From NCBI GenBank assembly GCA_029263415.1, contig JAJCXN010000051.1, positions 349,181-413,180 of the forward strand: a DNA stretch of 64,000 nucleotides, written 5' to 3'. Made by a program: the position numbers and the translations under genes. How positions within the stretch are numbered: the first letter of the stretch is position 1; every line of letters starts with the position of its first letter. The notes under the pieces were generated by a model. That model had not been told where the DNA came from and did no database searches. It worked only from the letters and a program-made list of their open reading frames with translations. This DNA is from Acidobacteriota bacterium. GTDB taxonomy: Bacteria > Acidobacteriota > Thermoanaerobaculia > Multivoradales > Multivoraceae. Of this stretch, positions 46,198 through 55,591 are shown one piece after another.

Positions 46198-46566
46198 ATG
46201 TCACGTTCGCTCCCCAACTATCTCAAGATGTTTCGTCGTCGTTCGCACCTGTCGCAGCGAGACGTTGCCGCTTTGCTCGGTGGCATGAGCGGTTCGAAGA
46301 TCGCACGACACGAGACGGGGCGCCGGTTGCCGACGCTTGAGACCGCACTGGCATATGCCGTGATCTTCAACGCAGATGTGCGCGAGCTGTTTGCTGGTCT
46401 CTATGAGGATCAGATGGACCTAGTCCGAGTGCAAGCAGAGGAGCTGGCAGAGTTGTTCCGTGAGGTCGATGGAGACGAGATGGTTCAGCTAAAGATTGAA
46501 TTGCTAAACGGGTTGCTGGAGTCAGCAGAGCCCCACCTCGTTCCATGGGAAGGTGTGAACGAGTAG
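46198..46566 (+). CDS. XRE-family transcriptional regulator
   Basis: 122 residues. HTH: LKMFRRRSHLSQRDVAALLG then SGSKIARHETGRRLPTLETALAYAVIF. The C-terminal half is acidic and helical with no known domain. Its 3' end overlaps the RuvC-like gene by 22 bp. Palindrome copies flank this two-gene unit (46135 and 47017). Confidence 0.85.
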   Translation: MSRSLPNYLKMFRRRSHLSQRDVAALLGGMSGSKIARHETGRRLPTLETALAYAVIFNADVRELFAGLYEDQMDLVRVQAEELAELFREVDGDEMVQLKIELLNGLLESAEPHLVPWEGVNE

Positions 46567-47015
46567 TTGCTCTGGATCTCACCAGCAAGGGCTTCGCGTT
46601 CGGGATTCTCGAGAGCGAAGAGCGCTTGGTGGATTGGGGAACCCGAGAGTGTGGACGACGAGTTTCTCTCTTTCTCCCGGCGCTCTCGGCCGTTGTCGAG
46701 CGCTATCGGCCAGACCGACTAGTGATCGAAGAGCCGGCCGGTTCCCTGAAGAAGAGGCAGGGTCGGGATCTGTTGGTGTGGGCTGAACAGTGGGCTCATG
46801 ACAACGACCTGGCGGTTGCGACGATCTCGCAGGACCAGCTTGATCGGTACTTCGGGTCCGAGCAGCGGTATGTCGTCGCATCAGCCGTCGCTCGGCACTT
46901 TGAACGATTGACGCCGCAACTGCCGCCAGCGCGGAAGCGCTGGGAATCGGAACGCGTGCGCCTGAGCGTGTTCGTGGCAGTCGGTCGAGGTCTAGCGAGT
47001 TTTCGACAGCGATGA
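46545..47015 (+). CDS. RuvC/RNase H-fold resolvase-like protein
   Basis: 156 residues. VVALDLTSKGFAFGILESEERLVDWG is the first hairpin of the RNase H fold with the catalytic Asp. DRLVIEEPAGSLKKRQG gives the second acidic site, and a late acidic residue in SERVRLSVFVAVGRGL completes the set. A Holliday-junction resolvase-like or other structure-specific nuclease role is plausible. Translated with the XRE gene (overlapping start at 46545). Confidence 0.7.
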   Translation: MGRCERVVALDLTSKGFAFGILESEERLVDWGTRECGRRVSLFLPALSAVVERYRPDRLVIEEPAGSLKKRQGRDLLVWAEQWAHDNDLAVATISQDQLDRYFGSEQRYVVASAVARHFERLTPQLPPARKRWESERVRLSVFVAVGRGLASFRQR

Positions 47016-47016
47016 A

Positions 47017-47032
47017 TTGCCGCCAGCGGCAA
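47017..47032 (+). repeat. island palindrome AATTGCCG-N4-CGGCAA, copy 4
   Basis: TTGCCG-CCAG-CGGCAA beginning one base after the RuvC-like stop codon, preceded by GATGAA. Confidence 0.6.
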
Positions 47033-47171
47033 CCGGCTACGTCTCGTTCTTGAGTGGCTCGACACGCATACTGGAGTCGGATCCGTTCCCCAAAAACAGA
47101 AGCCGTTTTGGCAAGGCATTGCCGGGGCGTTCTCGGCATCGTCTTGCTTGAGACAGAAGATGGAGGCCGAC

Positions 47172-47441
47172 ATGGCATTCCCCCTTGGTCGTCTTGTAGC
47201 AACCCCCGGTGCGCTTCGAGCGCTTGAAGAGTCAGGCGACAGTCCGGCGAACTTTCTGCGCCGTCATCAATCCAGCGATTGGGGTGACGTCAGCACAGAA
47301 GACGCAAAACTCAATACGAGTGCGGTAGATGCCGGGCTTCGAGTTCTCAGCGCCTATAGAACCAAGCGCAACACGAAGCTCTGGGTGATTACCGAGGCAG
47401 ACCGATCGTCGACCTGCATCTTGCTGCCCGAGGAGTATTGA
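47172..47441 (+). CDS. conserved plasmid/ICE-associated small protein
   Basis: 89 residues from the ATG at 47172 (GGAGG five bases upstream). FPLGRLVATPGALRALEESG, QSSDWGDVSTEDAKLN, VLSAYRTKRNTKLWVITEADRSSTCILLPEEY match a very common unnamed family of plasmids and integrative elements. Function unknown; a good marker that this segment is mobile. Confidence 0.82.
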   Translation: MAFPLGRLVATPGALRALEESGDSPANFLRRHQSSDWGDVSTEDAKLNTSAVDAGLRVLSAYRTKRNTKLWVITEADRSSTCILLPEEY

Positions 47442-47450
47442 GCCGCACAC

Positions 47451-48860
47451 GTGAAATGCGCTTGCACTAGCCGATTTGTATGGACCCGCTTGTGGTCGCT
47501 GAAGCCCGAACTTATGTTCGGGCTCATTCTTGCTCTAGGCGGCACCTCACGCAGCCTGACCTCCGTGATCGAACGCGTGCAGTCTTTAGCTATGAGGAAA
47601 GCGAGCGTGTATCTGGGCAAGACAACGTTCCGGAGGCGAGGCCGGCCGGTTGGCATGCTGCAGAACGATCGGTTCCTCCACATGCTCATCCTTGGTCAGA
47701 CGGGGACGGGCAAGACGACACTGATGCGGAATCTGGCGATGCAGGATGCCGCCACCGGGCGAGGGTTTCTGTTGCTCGACCCACATGGTGATTTGGCGGA
47801 GGAGCTGCACGTGAACTTCGAGAACAACGGGATCACTCATCAGTACATTGACCTTGGCTCAGAGGAGCCGGGGTTTTCCTACAACCCTCTGGCCGACGTG
47901 AAGTCAACGACTGAGTCGTTCGTGGTCAACAGCCTCGTTGATGTTTTCCAGCACATTTGGGCGCTAGAAGACGCTCCGAGATTTGAGCACCTGTTGCGCA
48001 ACGTCTTGTTCGCACTACTTGCTTGGGAAGAGCCTTCGCTACATCTCATTCCTCGGCTACTCGCTGATCGAAGCTTCCGGAGGCGTGTGGTTGCCAAGGT
48101 CGAGAACGATGAGGTTCGGCGGTTCTGGGAGGGTGAGTTTGAGGGCTACAGCGCGAAGTTCCGGGCCGTGGTGGTGGCTCCACTTCAGAACAAGATTGGT
48201 GCGCTCCTGACAGACCCACGGTTGAACAAGATTCTCTCGAGTCGAGACCTACCGCTGGACCTGCGGAAGGAAATGGATACCGAAGGGATTGTGATCGCGA
48301 ACCTTGCCAAGGGACGGGTCGGAGCGGGGCCATCATCGCTGATCGGCTCTCTGTTGCTGACGGAGGTTGCCCGCCTCGGGTTCACGAGAGCTGACATTCC
48401 GGAGAGTGAGCGTCGGGACTTCATTGTCTACGCTGATGAGTTCCACGCCTTCACGACTGAGAGCGTCGCGTCGATGCTTTCTGAACTGCGCAAGTATCGA
48501 ATCGGCCTGGCCGCCTCTGCGCAGTTCACATCCCAGATGCGGCGTGACGTCCGGGACGCCGTCTTCGGAAACGCTGGAACCAAGATCGTGTTTAGGGTGG
48601 GACCGCAAGATGCGCGACTCTTGGCAGTGGAGTTCGGGCCCAAGCTCGGCGCCTTGGATTTGATGGCTTCGGCGAACTGGACGGGGCACATGCGGCTGAT
48701 GATCGAGGGCCAGCCGTCGAAGCCGTTTAGCTTTCGGACGGATGCGCCTCTCGCATTCAAAGGTATTGCGGGCGACCACAATGACGATCAGCTATTTGGT
48801 GGCGCGTGTAGGTCGCTCCTATCCAATCGGCTAGGAAAAAGAGGGTACGGTAAGACATGA
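47451..48860 (+). CDS. HerA/VirD4-like DNA-translocating ATPase
   Basis: Up to 469 residues from a GTG at 47451; later starts at 47514 or 47592 fit the family better and avoid a hairpin at 47504-47523. Walker A ILGQTGTGKTTLM, then LLLDPHGDLAEE, Walker B FIVYADEFHAF and the arginine-finger/QFTSQ region GLAASAQFTSQM define the TraG/VirD4-HerA group ('type IV secretory DNA-binding domain'). No N-terminal membrane helices are evident, so it may be soluble. Related to the ATPase part of 59211-62564. Confidence 0.85.
   Translation: MKCACTSRFVWTRLWSLKPELMFGLILALGGTSRSLTSVIERVQSLAMRKASVYLGKTTFRRRGRPVGMLQNDRFLHMLILGQTGTGKTTLMRNLAMQDAATGRGFLLLDPHGDLAEELHVNFENNGITHQYIDLGSEEPGFSYNPLADVKSTTESFVVNSLVDVFQHIWALEDAPRFEHLLRNVLFALLAWEEPSLHLIPRLLADRSFRRRVVAKVENDEVRRFWEGEFEGYSAKFRAVVVAPLQNKIGALLTDPRLNKILSSRDLPLDLRKEMDTEGIVIANLAKGRVGAGPSSLIGSLLLTEVARLGFTRADIPESERRDFIVYADEFHAFTTESVASMLSELRKYRIGLAASAQFTSQMRRDVRDAVFGNAGTKIVFRVGPQDARLLAVEFGPKLGALDLMASANWTGHMRLMIEGQPSKPFSFRTDAPLAFKGIAGDHNDDQLFGGACRSLLSNRLGKRGYGKT
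47504..47523. terminator. perfect 8-bp hairpin, possible weak terminator
   Basis: GCCCGAAC-TTAT-GTTCGGGC followed by TCATTCTT. It may end the 47172-47441 transcript, but the T-tract is poor and it lies inside the longest form of the next gene. Confidence 0.4.
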
Positions 48861-49667
48861 GGGGAAGAGTATGAGCGTTGTGCGAAGAGGCCTGCTCCTC
48901 TTCACATCTTCGATTGTCTGGTGCGTTCCCCTGCACGCTGCGGACCTGGACGTTCTTCGGCCAACAGAACTTCCGCACGTGCAACGTGCGGAATGTTAAG
49001 CAAGTATTGGCGCCTTTGGTCTAAGTCGCGGCTCGGAACTGCGCGTCCTGATCTGCGTTGCGAACTGACTGGAAGGCCCCGACACCATCTGCCCTTCAGG
49101 AGAAAGCTATCTCGTTTCGGTGATCGACAACTACTGGTTCGGACCGAATTGCCAACCTCCTATTGAGGGGAAACTAAGGCATTGACGGAAGAGGTCCTTG
49201 ATCACTAGGGATGCGGTCGGCGAGAGCTGCCGCTTCTTCTTCGCGCCTCGAACCGAACTTGTTGAGCGGCTTCAGTCGGGCGTCCTTGAGCTTCAGGACT
49301 TGAGGCTTGAACAAGAGGCCTTTGACCAGCAATACGTGGACTACGTCAATGCCAAGCTCGTCGAGCGATGATCAAGCGCGGAAAGCGCGGTCACAAAGCC
49401 AATACTCAGCGCTTCTTCGCAGCCGCCAACAAGTGTGGGTGCGAATGGTGGTGGCTTCAATGGTTCTCAGTTGGTGAAGAGCCCGGCATTGTCCTTTTGG
49501 AGGCATGCCTTTGGTGACTCCGCCGAAGCCGGTCGAGCGCCTCTAGATACAGAAGCCAGCGAAGGGCGCCTTGAACTTCAAATCCAAAGAAATGCCGGGT
49601 CGAAAATCGCGCTTGCTAACGTAGCGCATTCAGTGATTCTGTCAATTTGCCCAGAGGGGGGAGTCAA
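48861..49667. other. decayed coding region
   Basis: No intact gene of normal size. From 48871 a 42-codon frame with good RBS (AGGGGAAG) encodes a signal-peptide-like start (GLLLFTSSIVWCVPLHAADL) and stops at 48999. From 49069 to 49372 one frame reads EGPDTICPSGESYLVSVIDN, hits TGA at 49183, then continues RFFFAPRTELVERLQSG and LEQEAFDQQYVDYVNAKLVER. A 49-codon frame starts at 49369 with an ATGA overlap. This looks like a secreted-protein gene broken by a frameshift and a stop. Confidence 0.55.
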
Positions 49668-50312
49668 ATGCAGAGCGTCTATCGCCCAATTGCCGCAGCC
49701 TTGCTCGTCATGCTAGCTGCCAACAGTGTCTCAGCCACAGTTCAGTCGCTGTGCAACGCAAACGCTCCTGACGATCCTCTCGTTGTCGAGAGGGATGGTG
49801 AGCTCATCTACCAGGGGCCGTGGCCGGAGGCCGTTGTGATCGGTCTGAGCCGTTCTACGGTTGAAAACACCGCGGGCTACGTTGCTCGTTCCAGTGAACA
49901 GGTCCAGCAGGGAGGCGTAGTAGAGCACTCGGCGAACGGTGCGACAGTGTTTGCTGTCGTTGATCCTGCTTCGGGCGGTGTCTTGGTCGAAGGGCACGGG
50001 AGTACACGGCTCCTAGTTCTCAATACGCAGGCGCGGTCGGCCAGCAGCAACCAACTGAGCCTCGCTGGCCCGAGCGTGTTCGTCACCGTGGTTCGCGCTG
50101 CTACGCAGTGGTTCACTTTGAGTGCCTCAGATGGCAGGGCTGGCGACCTTGATGGAAGGCGTGATCTCCAACTTACGATTGATCTTGGCGAAGCTTTGGA
50201 CGCCAGCAGTCAAGAGCAGTTGGTCGAGCCAGGCGCCGACGACCTCGTCGTCGCTATCAATCAGCGGACACTCGAAGTGACCGTCCTTTGCCGAGTGGGG
50301 GCTTCCTCATGA
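49668..50312 (+). CDS. secreted protein of unknown function, first gene of the Rhs operon
   Basis: 214 residues. ATG preceded by GGGGGGAG. A signal peptide (YRPIAAALLVMLAANSVSA) is followed by a beta-rich mature part with two Cys (VQSLCNAN and VTVLCRV, near the two ends). The stop overlaps the Rhs start (ATGA), implying coupled production. No family recognised; could be a chaperone, a surface partner or a carrier for the Rhs protein. Confidence 0.7.
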   Translation: MQSVYRPIAAALLVMLAANSVSATVQSLCNANAPDDPLVVERDGELIYQGPWPEAVVIGLSRSTVENTAGYVARSSEQVQQGGVVEHSANGATVFAVVDPASGGVLVEGHGSTRLLVLNTQARSASSNQLSLAGPSVFVTVVRAATQWFTLSASDGRAGDLDGRRDLQLTIDLGEALDASSQEQLVEPGADDLVVAINQRTLEVTVLCRVGASS

Positions 50313-53300
50313 GTTTCCTCCGCGCCCACCATTCTCGTGTCCTCGATGCTGTTGCCCTTGGAATACTGGCCCTGGCCCTATCGGGTACCGCTCACGGCTC
50401 AAGTGAGCATGCGTCCGTCGCCAAGGGACTTGAGAACCCGACCGGCTACACGTTCGGGGGGCTTGATTCGGTGAACCTATTCAACGGTGCCCTGTCGCTC
50501 TCGCTGCCGATAGGCCAGGAGTACTCAGTCTCGCCTGCGCTGTCCTACCGCGTCGGATTGACTTGGATGCATGCTCCTTGGAGCTACACCGGCGTGGACT
50601 GTACGCCCGGTGGCGTCTCTGGATGTGACGGCCTCCCAGCAGGGGACAACGTCATCTTGGTAGATCCTGACGAGAGGTCGAACGCGGGGCTTGGATGGAG
50701 GCTGTCGTTTCCTGAACTAGTCTCACCTCCGCTGAATGGCAACACGGTCTATAACCTGCTTGAGCCGGACGGGACCAAGAGGTTGTTCTCCGACAACCTC
50801 TGGAACGAGGCCAATCCGAACCCCAACCTTTGGTACAGCACGGACGGGAGCTTCCTCCGTCTTAAGCTGAACCAATCTGGAGCGAGCTGCAGCACGCCAG
50901 TGCTTTCGAACTGTCATCTCGTCGAGTTGCCGTCAGGCCTTGTTTATGAGTTCGATCCGGCGGTGAGGACTGTCGCGGGTGAGCAGGCGCTTAGGTTGCA
51001 TCGTCTACGGAGGATCATTGACCGCTTCGGCCACTACGTGCAGATTGACTATGACGCAACCACCAAAGATTGGACGATCACCGACAGCGTAGGGCGCTCT
51101 CACACGATCGAGGTCAGCGCCGACCCATTCGAACCCACTTTTGAGCGTGTGGACAAGGTCACCTTGGCAGCGTTCGAAGGAACGACGGCGTCATGGGATC
51201 TCAACTACACGACGGGCGGCTTTACGGTTGTGGATCCTGGCTCGGTACCGCAAACGACATCGACATTCTCACAGTTAGACTCCCTCACCCTCCCGGATGG
51301 CAACAGCTTCGCACTTAGCTACGACACCGAGTTCAACGTCGACCAGGTCGATTTGCCCACAGGCGGACACTATGCCTATGAGTACGCCGGGTGGAATGTC
51401 GGGCCGGAGCCCGGTCCTTTCGAACCCTCTTTTCCGTTTTTTCGTGCGGTGACTGGAGTTTCTGAAAGGACCGAGAACGACGGCACTGTTGATAGCACTT
51501 GGACATACGAGCACCCTGTGATTATCAGCTCCGAGTACCACCAAACAAACGTGGTGACGCCTGAAGGCGATCTGACGAAGCACTATTTCTCAACCGACGA
51601 GAGCACAGCTGGTCTACCAATCGCTCTTTGCGTGGCAGCTGATTGCTTCGACTCGCCGGCCACGGCGAACGATACGACCTCAAGCGGAGGTACCGTCTAT
51701 CTTTCTCGTGAAGAGTACGAGGGGCAGACGGGAGACGCAGTCCGGTCTGTCTACCTGGCCTACACTGGCAATTCTCTGATCACGGGCGCCAATGGCGATG
51801 CTCTCTTTTCTCGTTTTCGAGCGCCAAGAATCGTGGCCGAGAAGACCGTCTTCCACCAAGATGGGGATGCGGTCGCAGAGACCTTTTATGAGGACTACGA
51901 CGGCCTTGGCCATCATCGTACTCAGCGCTTAGAAGGAACGTTCTTCGGCACCGATCAAGACCATTGGAACAAGCGACTCTCCACAACGAGCTACAACCCA
52001 TCTTCGGACTTCGAGTGCCCTTGGGGCTTCAACCAAACGTGCACCGGAACGCCGGACATACCGACCTCATCAGAAGTTTGGTTGCTGGAGCTGTACGATG
52101 AGACCACCAGCAAAGCCTGGAAGAACAACGCCAATTCGACTGAGACCTTCGTGCAGAAACTCTGCTTTGACTCAACAACGGGTTTCCTAGAAGGGCGGAG
52201 ACTGATTGCTGACTTCTCAGCACCAGTAGTGATGACGCCGCGCGATGTTCTGCAGCTGTTCACCGAGGGTACCGTAGCCACGGCTGGTTTCGTGACCAAA
52301 GAAGAGTACTTCGGTGGAGATCTCAGCAACACGCTCGGCACCACTGGTGATCCGTGTGACCCCAATGCCAGCAGCGCCGAGTACGCGTTCGATCTGACCT
52401 ACCAGAATGTCGGACTGGCAACCCGCCGTGCGGCCGGGAGTACGCTCGATCTTGCAGATCAGACGATTGATCTGAACACAGGCCTAGTGGCTTCCAGCCG
52501 CGACATTGCAGGTGTGCAAACGGACTTTGGCTATGACGACATGAGTCGAATCGTTGATGCTCAAACGTTCGGCAATGGTGACGACGCATGCACGGTAGTG
52601 GAGTACCTTCCACCGGCTAGCCCAGAACCTGCGAGGGTCGTCACCAGCACGCGCTCGACGTGTACCGGCACGACGCAACTAACCCGCTCCGAGACACGCT
52701 ACGACGGACTCGGTCGGACTGTAGAACAGCGGGAAACGATGCCAGGTGGTGGGATCAGCAAGCGAGTGAGCGGCTATACCGGTTCTGGTTGGCTCCAAAG
52801 CGTCACCGAATTGGAGAGTTCACCCACGAATGGCAACTCGACCCGCTACAACAACTACGACCGCTATGGCCGCCCGAGTCTGATCACGGGCCCGGACGAG
52901 AGCGCTGTTAGCCTGACCTACTCTGGAGTCCGCCGCGTTACTAAGACGTTCTCGATCACCCAGATGGAGTCGCAACCAGACTTCGGCTCCTGGTCGGCGT
53001 CTGATCTCACTAAATACACTCAAACGACGGGTAGTCACAGTCGTACCGAGAATTACGATCGCTTCGGCCGGCTCAAGTATGTGCAGGAAGCGACAGACCC
53101 GTTCGACAACTCTACAGAGCCGCGTTCAACGTACTTTTACGCACCCAGTGATCGGTTGAGCCGTGTGAGATCGGTCGAGGTAGGCACCACTCGTTTGGGG
53201 GCGGAGCAGAATCGCAACATGAACTACGACGGTCGTGGCTTCCTCGAGACAGAGGTTCATCCAGAGAACGGGACGGTGAGCTACAAGTACGACTCCAGAG

Positions 53301-55591
53301 GGAATCTTCGTGAGAAGACCGATGCCCTCAGGACCTTGAAATATGAGTACGACGCGCTGGAGCGAGCGACCCTCGTCGAAGAGGATGGCGCGGATGACAT
53401 CAAGGCGTTCACCTACTACGGCCAGAACTCTGGCAGCGACCTTCGGATGGGAAAGCTCAAAACGGCTGAACGTTTCAACGAAGTTGGCGCGGGCACTGCG
53501 TCAGTTCTTGAGACGTACTCTTATGAGGGGCGTGCAGGACGAATTTCCAGGCGATCGACACTCGTCACGTTGCCAGGTGGGCCGACGGTGCCTGATGGCT
53601 GGGCGGTGCCATGGACACAAGGGTTTGTCTGGGATTCACTGGGCAATCTGTCGAGTTTGGAGTACCCCTGTCGTTCCTCTCTGAGTACACCGGACGCCTG
53701 CGCCTCGGTCGCCCGACCGGTAATTTTCGCCTACGACCGAGGGTTCCTGACGGCAGTCTCGGACGATCGGGGTGGTGTTGCGCCCTACATCTCAGAAATT
53801 GAATACCACGACAACGGTGCTTACAAGCACTCGGTCTTCGAAGGCTACCTGGACAGTGCACAGAGCCCGACGGATGTCCGCGTTTCCTACGGTCGAGATC
53901 CTGCCGCAATGGCGAGACCGGCTTCAGTTGCATTCGAGACCGGCTCGTTCTCCTCGGAGAGTTGGACCGTTGGCGCAACCTTGGCGCTCCAGTATGACGG
54001 CTCTGGCAACGTGGCTTCCTTCGGAGGCGACCAGTTCTTCTATGATCCGGCAGGCCGCCTCCAAGCAATGAGGGGCGGCCTCGTCCAGGACTATGACTAC
54101 GACAACTTCGGCAATCGTGTCGCCATCAGGACGATCACCAATTCTGGCGCGACGCTTGTTGAGGAGTTCGAACCGACAAGCATTTTGACAAACCGCCTAA
54201 CAAAGGCGGGATACGGGTTCGACAGTGTAGGCAACGTCACCAATCGGCCAGGCAACGTGACGTACACCTGGGACCCGCTCAATATGGTCGAGCACCAAAC
54301 CAACGGTGCTGCGATCACCTACTTCCTGTACACGGCTGACGATGAGCGCATCGGTGTCGAACGCCCGTTCGGCGAAGGCTACGACTGGCGTCTCCGCGAT
54401 CTTGGAGGCCGAGTCTTGAGCGAGTTTTCGTCGCCGGCCGCTGTCGCCGAGATCTTCTCAGACGGCTTCGAATCCGGCGATATGAATGCGTGGAGCTGTG
54501 CTGGAAACTGCGGTACCCGCGGCGCCAGTTCGCCTACGGAACTTCCAGCAAGCTGGAAAGCGGACTTGATTCACCGTGGCGGGAACCATGAGGTCACGGT
54601 TGCTCCTGGCGAGTTGGGCGAAAGGCGCATGGCGTTCGTACGTGACTACCTCGGCACAACACGCGTGGTGTTTCAATCGGACGGAGGAACCGAAAACTAC
54701 TACTTTCTTCCGTTTGGAAGGCAGCAGTTCCCGAGTCCCACCGGTTCCTCTATCGTCGAGACTACGCTTAGGTACACGAACCACGAGCGTGATGTTGGAA
54801 TCGAAACCGACGTGCTGGATGACTTGGACTACATGAGGGCCAGGTACTGTTCACCGTTGGAAGGGCGTTTCCTGTCGGTTGACCCCATAAACTCTGGAAA
54901 GCCACTTTCACCGCAGACATGGAACAGATACGCCTACGGGAGAAATGGGCCCGCATTGTTTGTGGACATTGACGGCAAAGACTCCTTTATCGTGTTTCGC
55001 AGTATCGCCGGCACAGCCGTCGAACACTCGTTTGTGGTGTCTGGCGTAGACTCCGTCGGAGGGCTCCTCAACCCAGGTTCGAGAGTGCTCTCGATGGGCC
55101 CGGATACAGGCTTCGCCTCTGCAATCCGGCATGAGGTCTTTCCAACGTTCTTTCCGGCCCCCACGCTCGTGAAGTTCGGAGAGGGCGATGGCACCTATGA
55201 CGCGGATCTTGAAGTCTGGTTGGCGTTGGGCAAGTCTGACTCTGGCAAGCTCGCACGGGTCTTTAGAATCGACGCACCAGACGATGTCGTCAACGCCACC
55301 TTTGATGCGATTCAAGAGAACCGCCAGTACTCCACGACACCTGGAAAGTCGAGGCGAAGGGCGAACTCCAACACAGGTGCCGTTGCGACCGCGGTCTACT
55401 CCTCCGGATCTCCTACCGCGGCAGGTGGGCTCTGGACGAACTTGAAAGCGCCCGGCTCCGCGAACTACGGAGGATTGGATTTGGACCTTGATGGTGATGG
55501 AAAGCGAGACAATCGTGGGCCAAACGCAGGTGGCACTAACGCTGTTGTTAGGTGCGATTCTGGCTATCAGTTCGGGCCATGCACGAAATGA
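50309..55591 (+). CDS. Sec-exported Rhs/YD-repeat protein with unknown C-terminal domain
   Basis: 1760 residues from the ATG at 50309. A signal peptide (VLDAVALGILALALSGTAHG) is followed by an N-terminal beta region (GLENPTGYTFGGLDSVNLFNGALSLSLP). Many YD repeats follow (YDGLGRTVEQRETM, YDSRGNLREKTDALRTLKYEYDALERA), and an SDGFESGDMNAWSC insert. The Rhs core end (YMRARYCSPLEGRFLSVDP, NRYAYGRNGPALFVDIDGKD) is at ~1510-1556. The last ~204 residues are variable and unlike known toxins; they hold VEHSFVVSG and an Asp-rich LDLDLDGDGKRDNRG. No PAAR/VgrG-linked start, so export is by Sec instead of T6SS. The core cut followed by a unique tip is the layout of polymorphic toxins. Confidence 0.9.
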   Translation: MSFLRAHHSRVLDAVALGILALALSGTAHGSSEHASVAKGLENPTGYTFGGLDSVNLFNGALSLSLPIGQEYSVSPALSYRVGLTWMHAPWSYTGVDCTPGGVSGCDGLPAGDNVILVDPDERSNAGLGWRLSFPELVSPPLNGNTVYNLLEPDGTKRLFSDNLWNEANPNPNLWYSTDGSFLRLKLNQSGASCSTPVLSNCHLVELPSGLVYEFDPAVRTVAGEQALRLHRLRRIIDRFGHYVQIDYDATTKDWTITDSVGRSHTIEVSADPFEPTFERVDKVTLAAFEGTTASWDLNYTTGGFTVVDPGSVPQTTSTFSQLDSLTLPDGNSFALSYDTEFNVDQVDLPTGGHYAYEYAGWNVGPEPGPFEPSFPFFRAVTGVSERTENDGTVDSTWTYEHPVIISSEYHQTNVVTPEGDLTKHYFSTDESTAGLPIALCVAADCFDSPATANDTTSSGGTVYLSREEYEGQTGDAVRSVYLAYTGNSLITGANGDALFSRFRAPRIVAEKTVFHQDGDAVAETFYEDYDGLGHHRTQRLEGTFFGTDQDHWNKRLSTTSYNPSSDFECPWGFNQTCTGTPDIPTSSEVWLLELYDETTSKAWKNNANSTETFVQKLCFDSTTGFLEGRRLIADFSAPVVMTPRDVLQLFTEGTVATAGFVTKEEYFGGDLSNTLGTTGDPCDPNASSAEYAFDLTYQNVGLATRRAAGSTLDLADQTIDLNTGLVASSRDIAGVQTDFGYDDMSRIVDAQTFGNGDDACTVVEYLPPASPEPARVVTSTRSTCTGTTQLTRSETRYDGLGRTVEQRETMPGGGISKRVSGYTGSGWLQSVTELESSPTNGNSTRYNNYDRYGRPSLITGPDESAVSLTYSGVRRVTKTFSITQMESQPDFGSWSASDLTKYTQTTGSHSRTENYDRFGRLKYVQEATDPFDNSTEPRSTYFYAPSDRLSRVRSVEVGTTRLGAEQNRNMNYDGRGFLETEVHPENGTVSYKYDSRGNLREKTDALRTLKYEYDALERATLVEEDGADDIKAFTYYGQNSGSDLRMGKLKTAERFNEVGAGTASVLETYSYEGRAGRISRRSTLVTLPGGPTVPDGWAVPWTQGFVWDSLGNLSSLEYPCRSSLSTPDACASVARPVIFAYDRGFLTAVSDDRGGVAPYISEIEYHDNGAYKHSVFEGYLDSAQSPTDVRVSYGRDPAAMARPASVAFETGSFSSESWTVGATLALQYDGSGNVASFGGDQFFYDPAGRLQAMRGGLVQDYDYDNFGNRVAIRTITNSGATLVEEFEPTSILTNRLTKAGYGFDSVGNVTNRPGNVTYTWDPLNMVEHQTNGAAITYFLYTADDERIGVERPFGEGYDWRLRDLGGRVLSEFSSPAAVAEIFSDGFESGDMNAWSCAGNCGTRGASSPTELPASWKADLIHRGGNHEVTVAPGELGERRMAFVRDYLGTTRVVFQSDGGTENYYFLPFGRQQFPSPTGSSIVETTLRYTNHERDVGIETDVLDDLDYMRARYCSPLEGRFLSVDPINSGKPLSPQTWNRYAYGRNGPALFVDIDGKDSFIVFRSIAGTAVEHSFVVSGVDSVGGLLNPGSRVLSMGPDTGFASAIRHEVFPTFFPAPTLVKFGEGDGTYDADLEVWLALGKSDSGKLARVFRIDAPDDVVNATFDAIQENRQYSTTPGKSRRRANSNTGAVATAVYSSGSPTAAGGLWTNLKAPGSANYGGLDLDLDGDGKRDNRGPNAGGTNAVVRCDSGYQFGPCTK

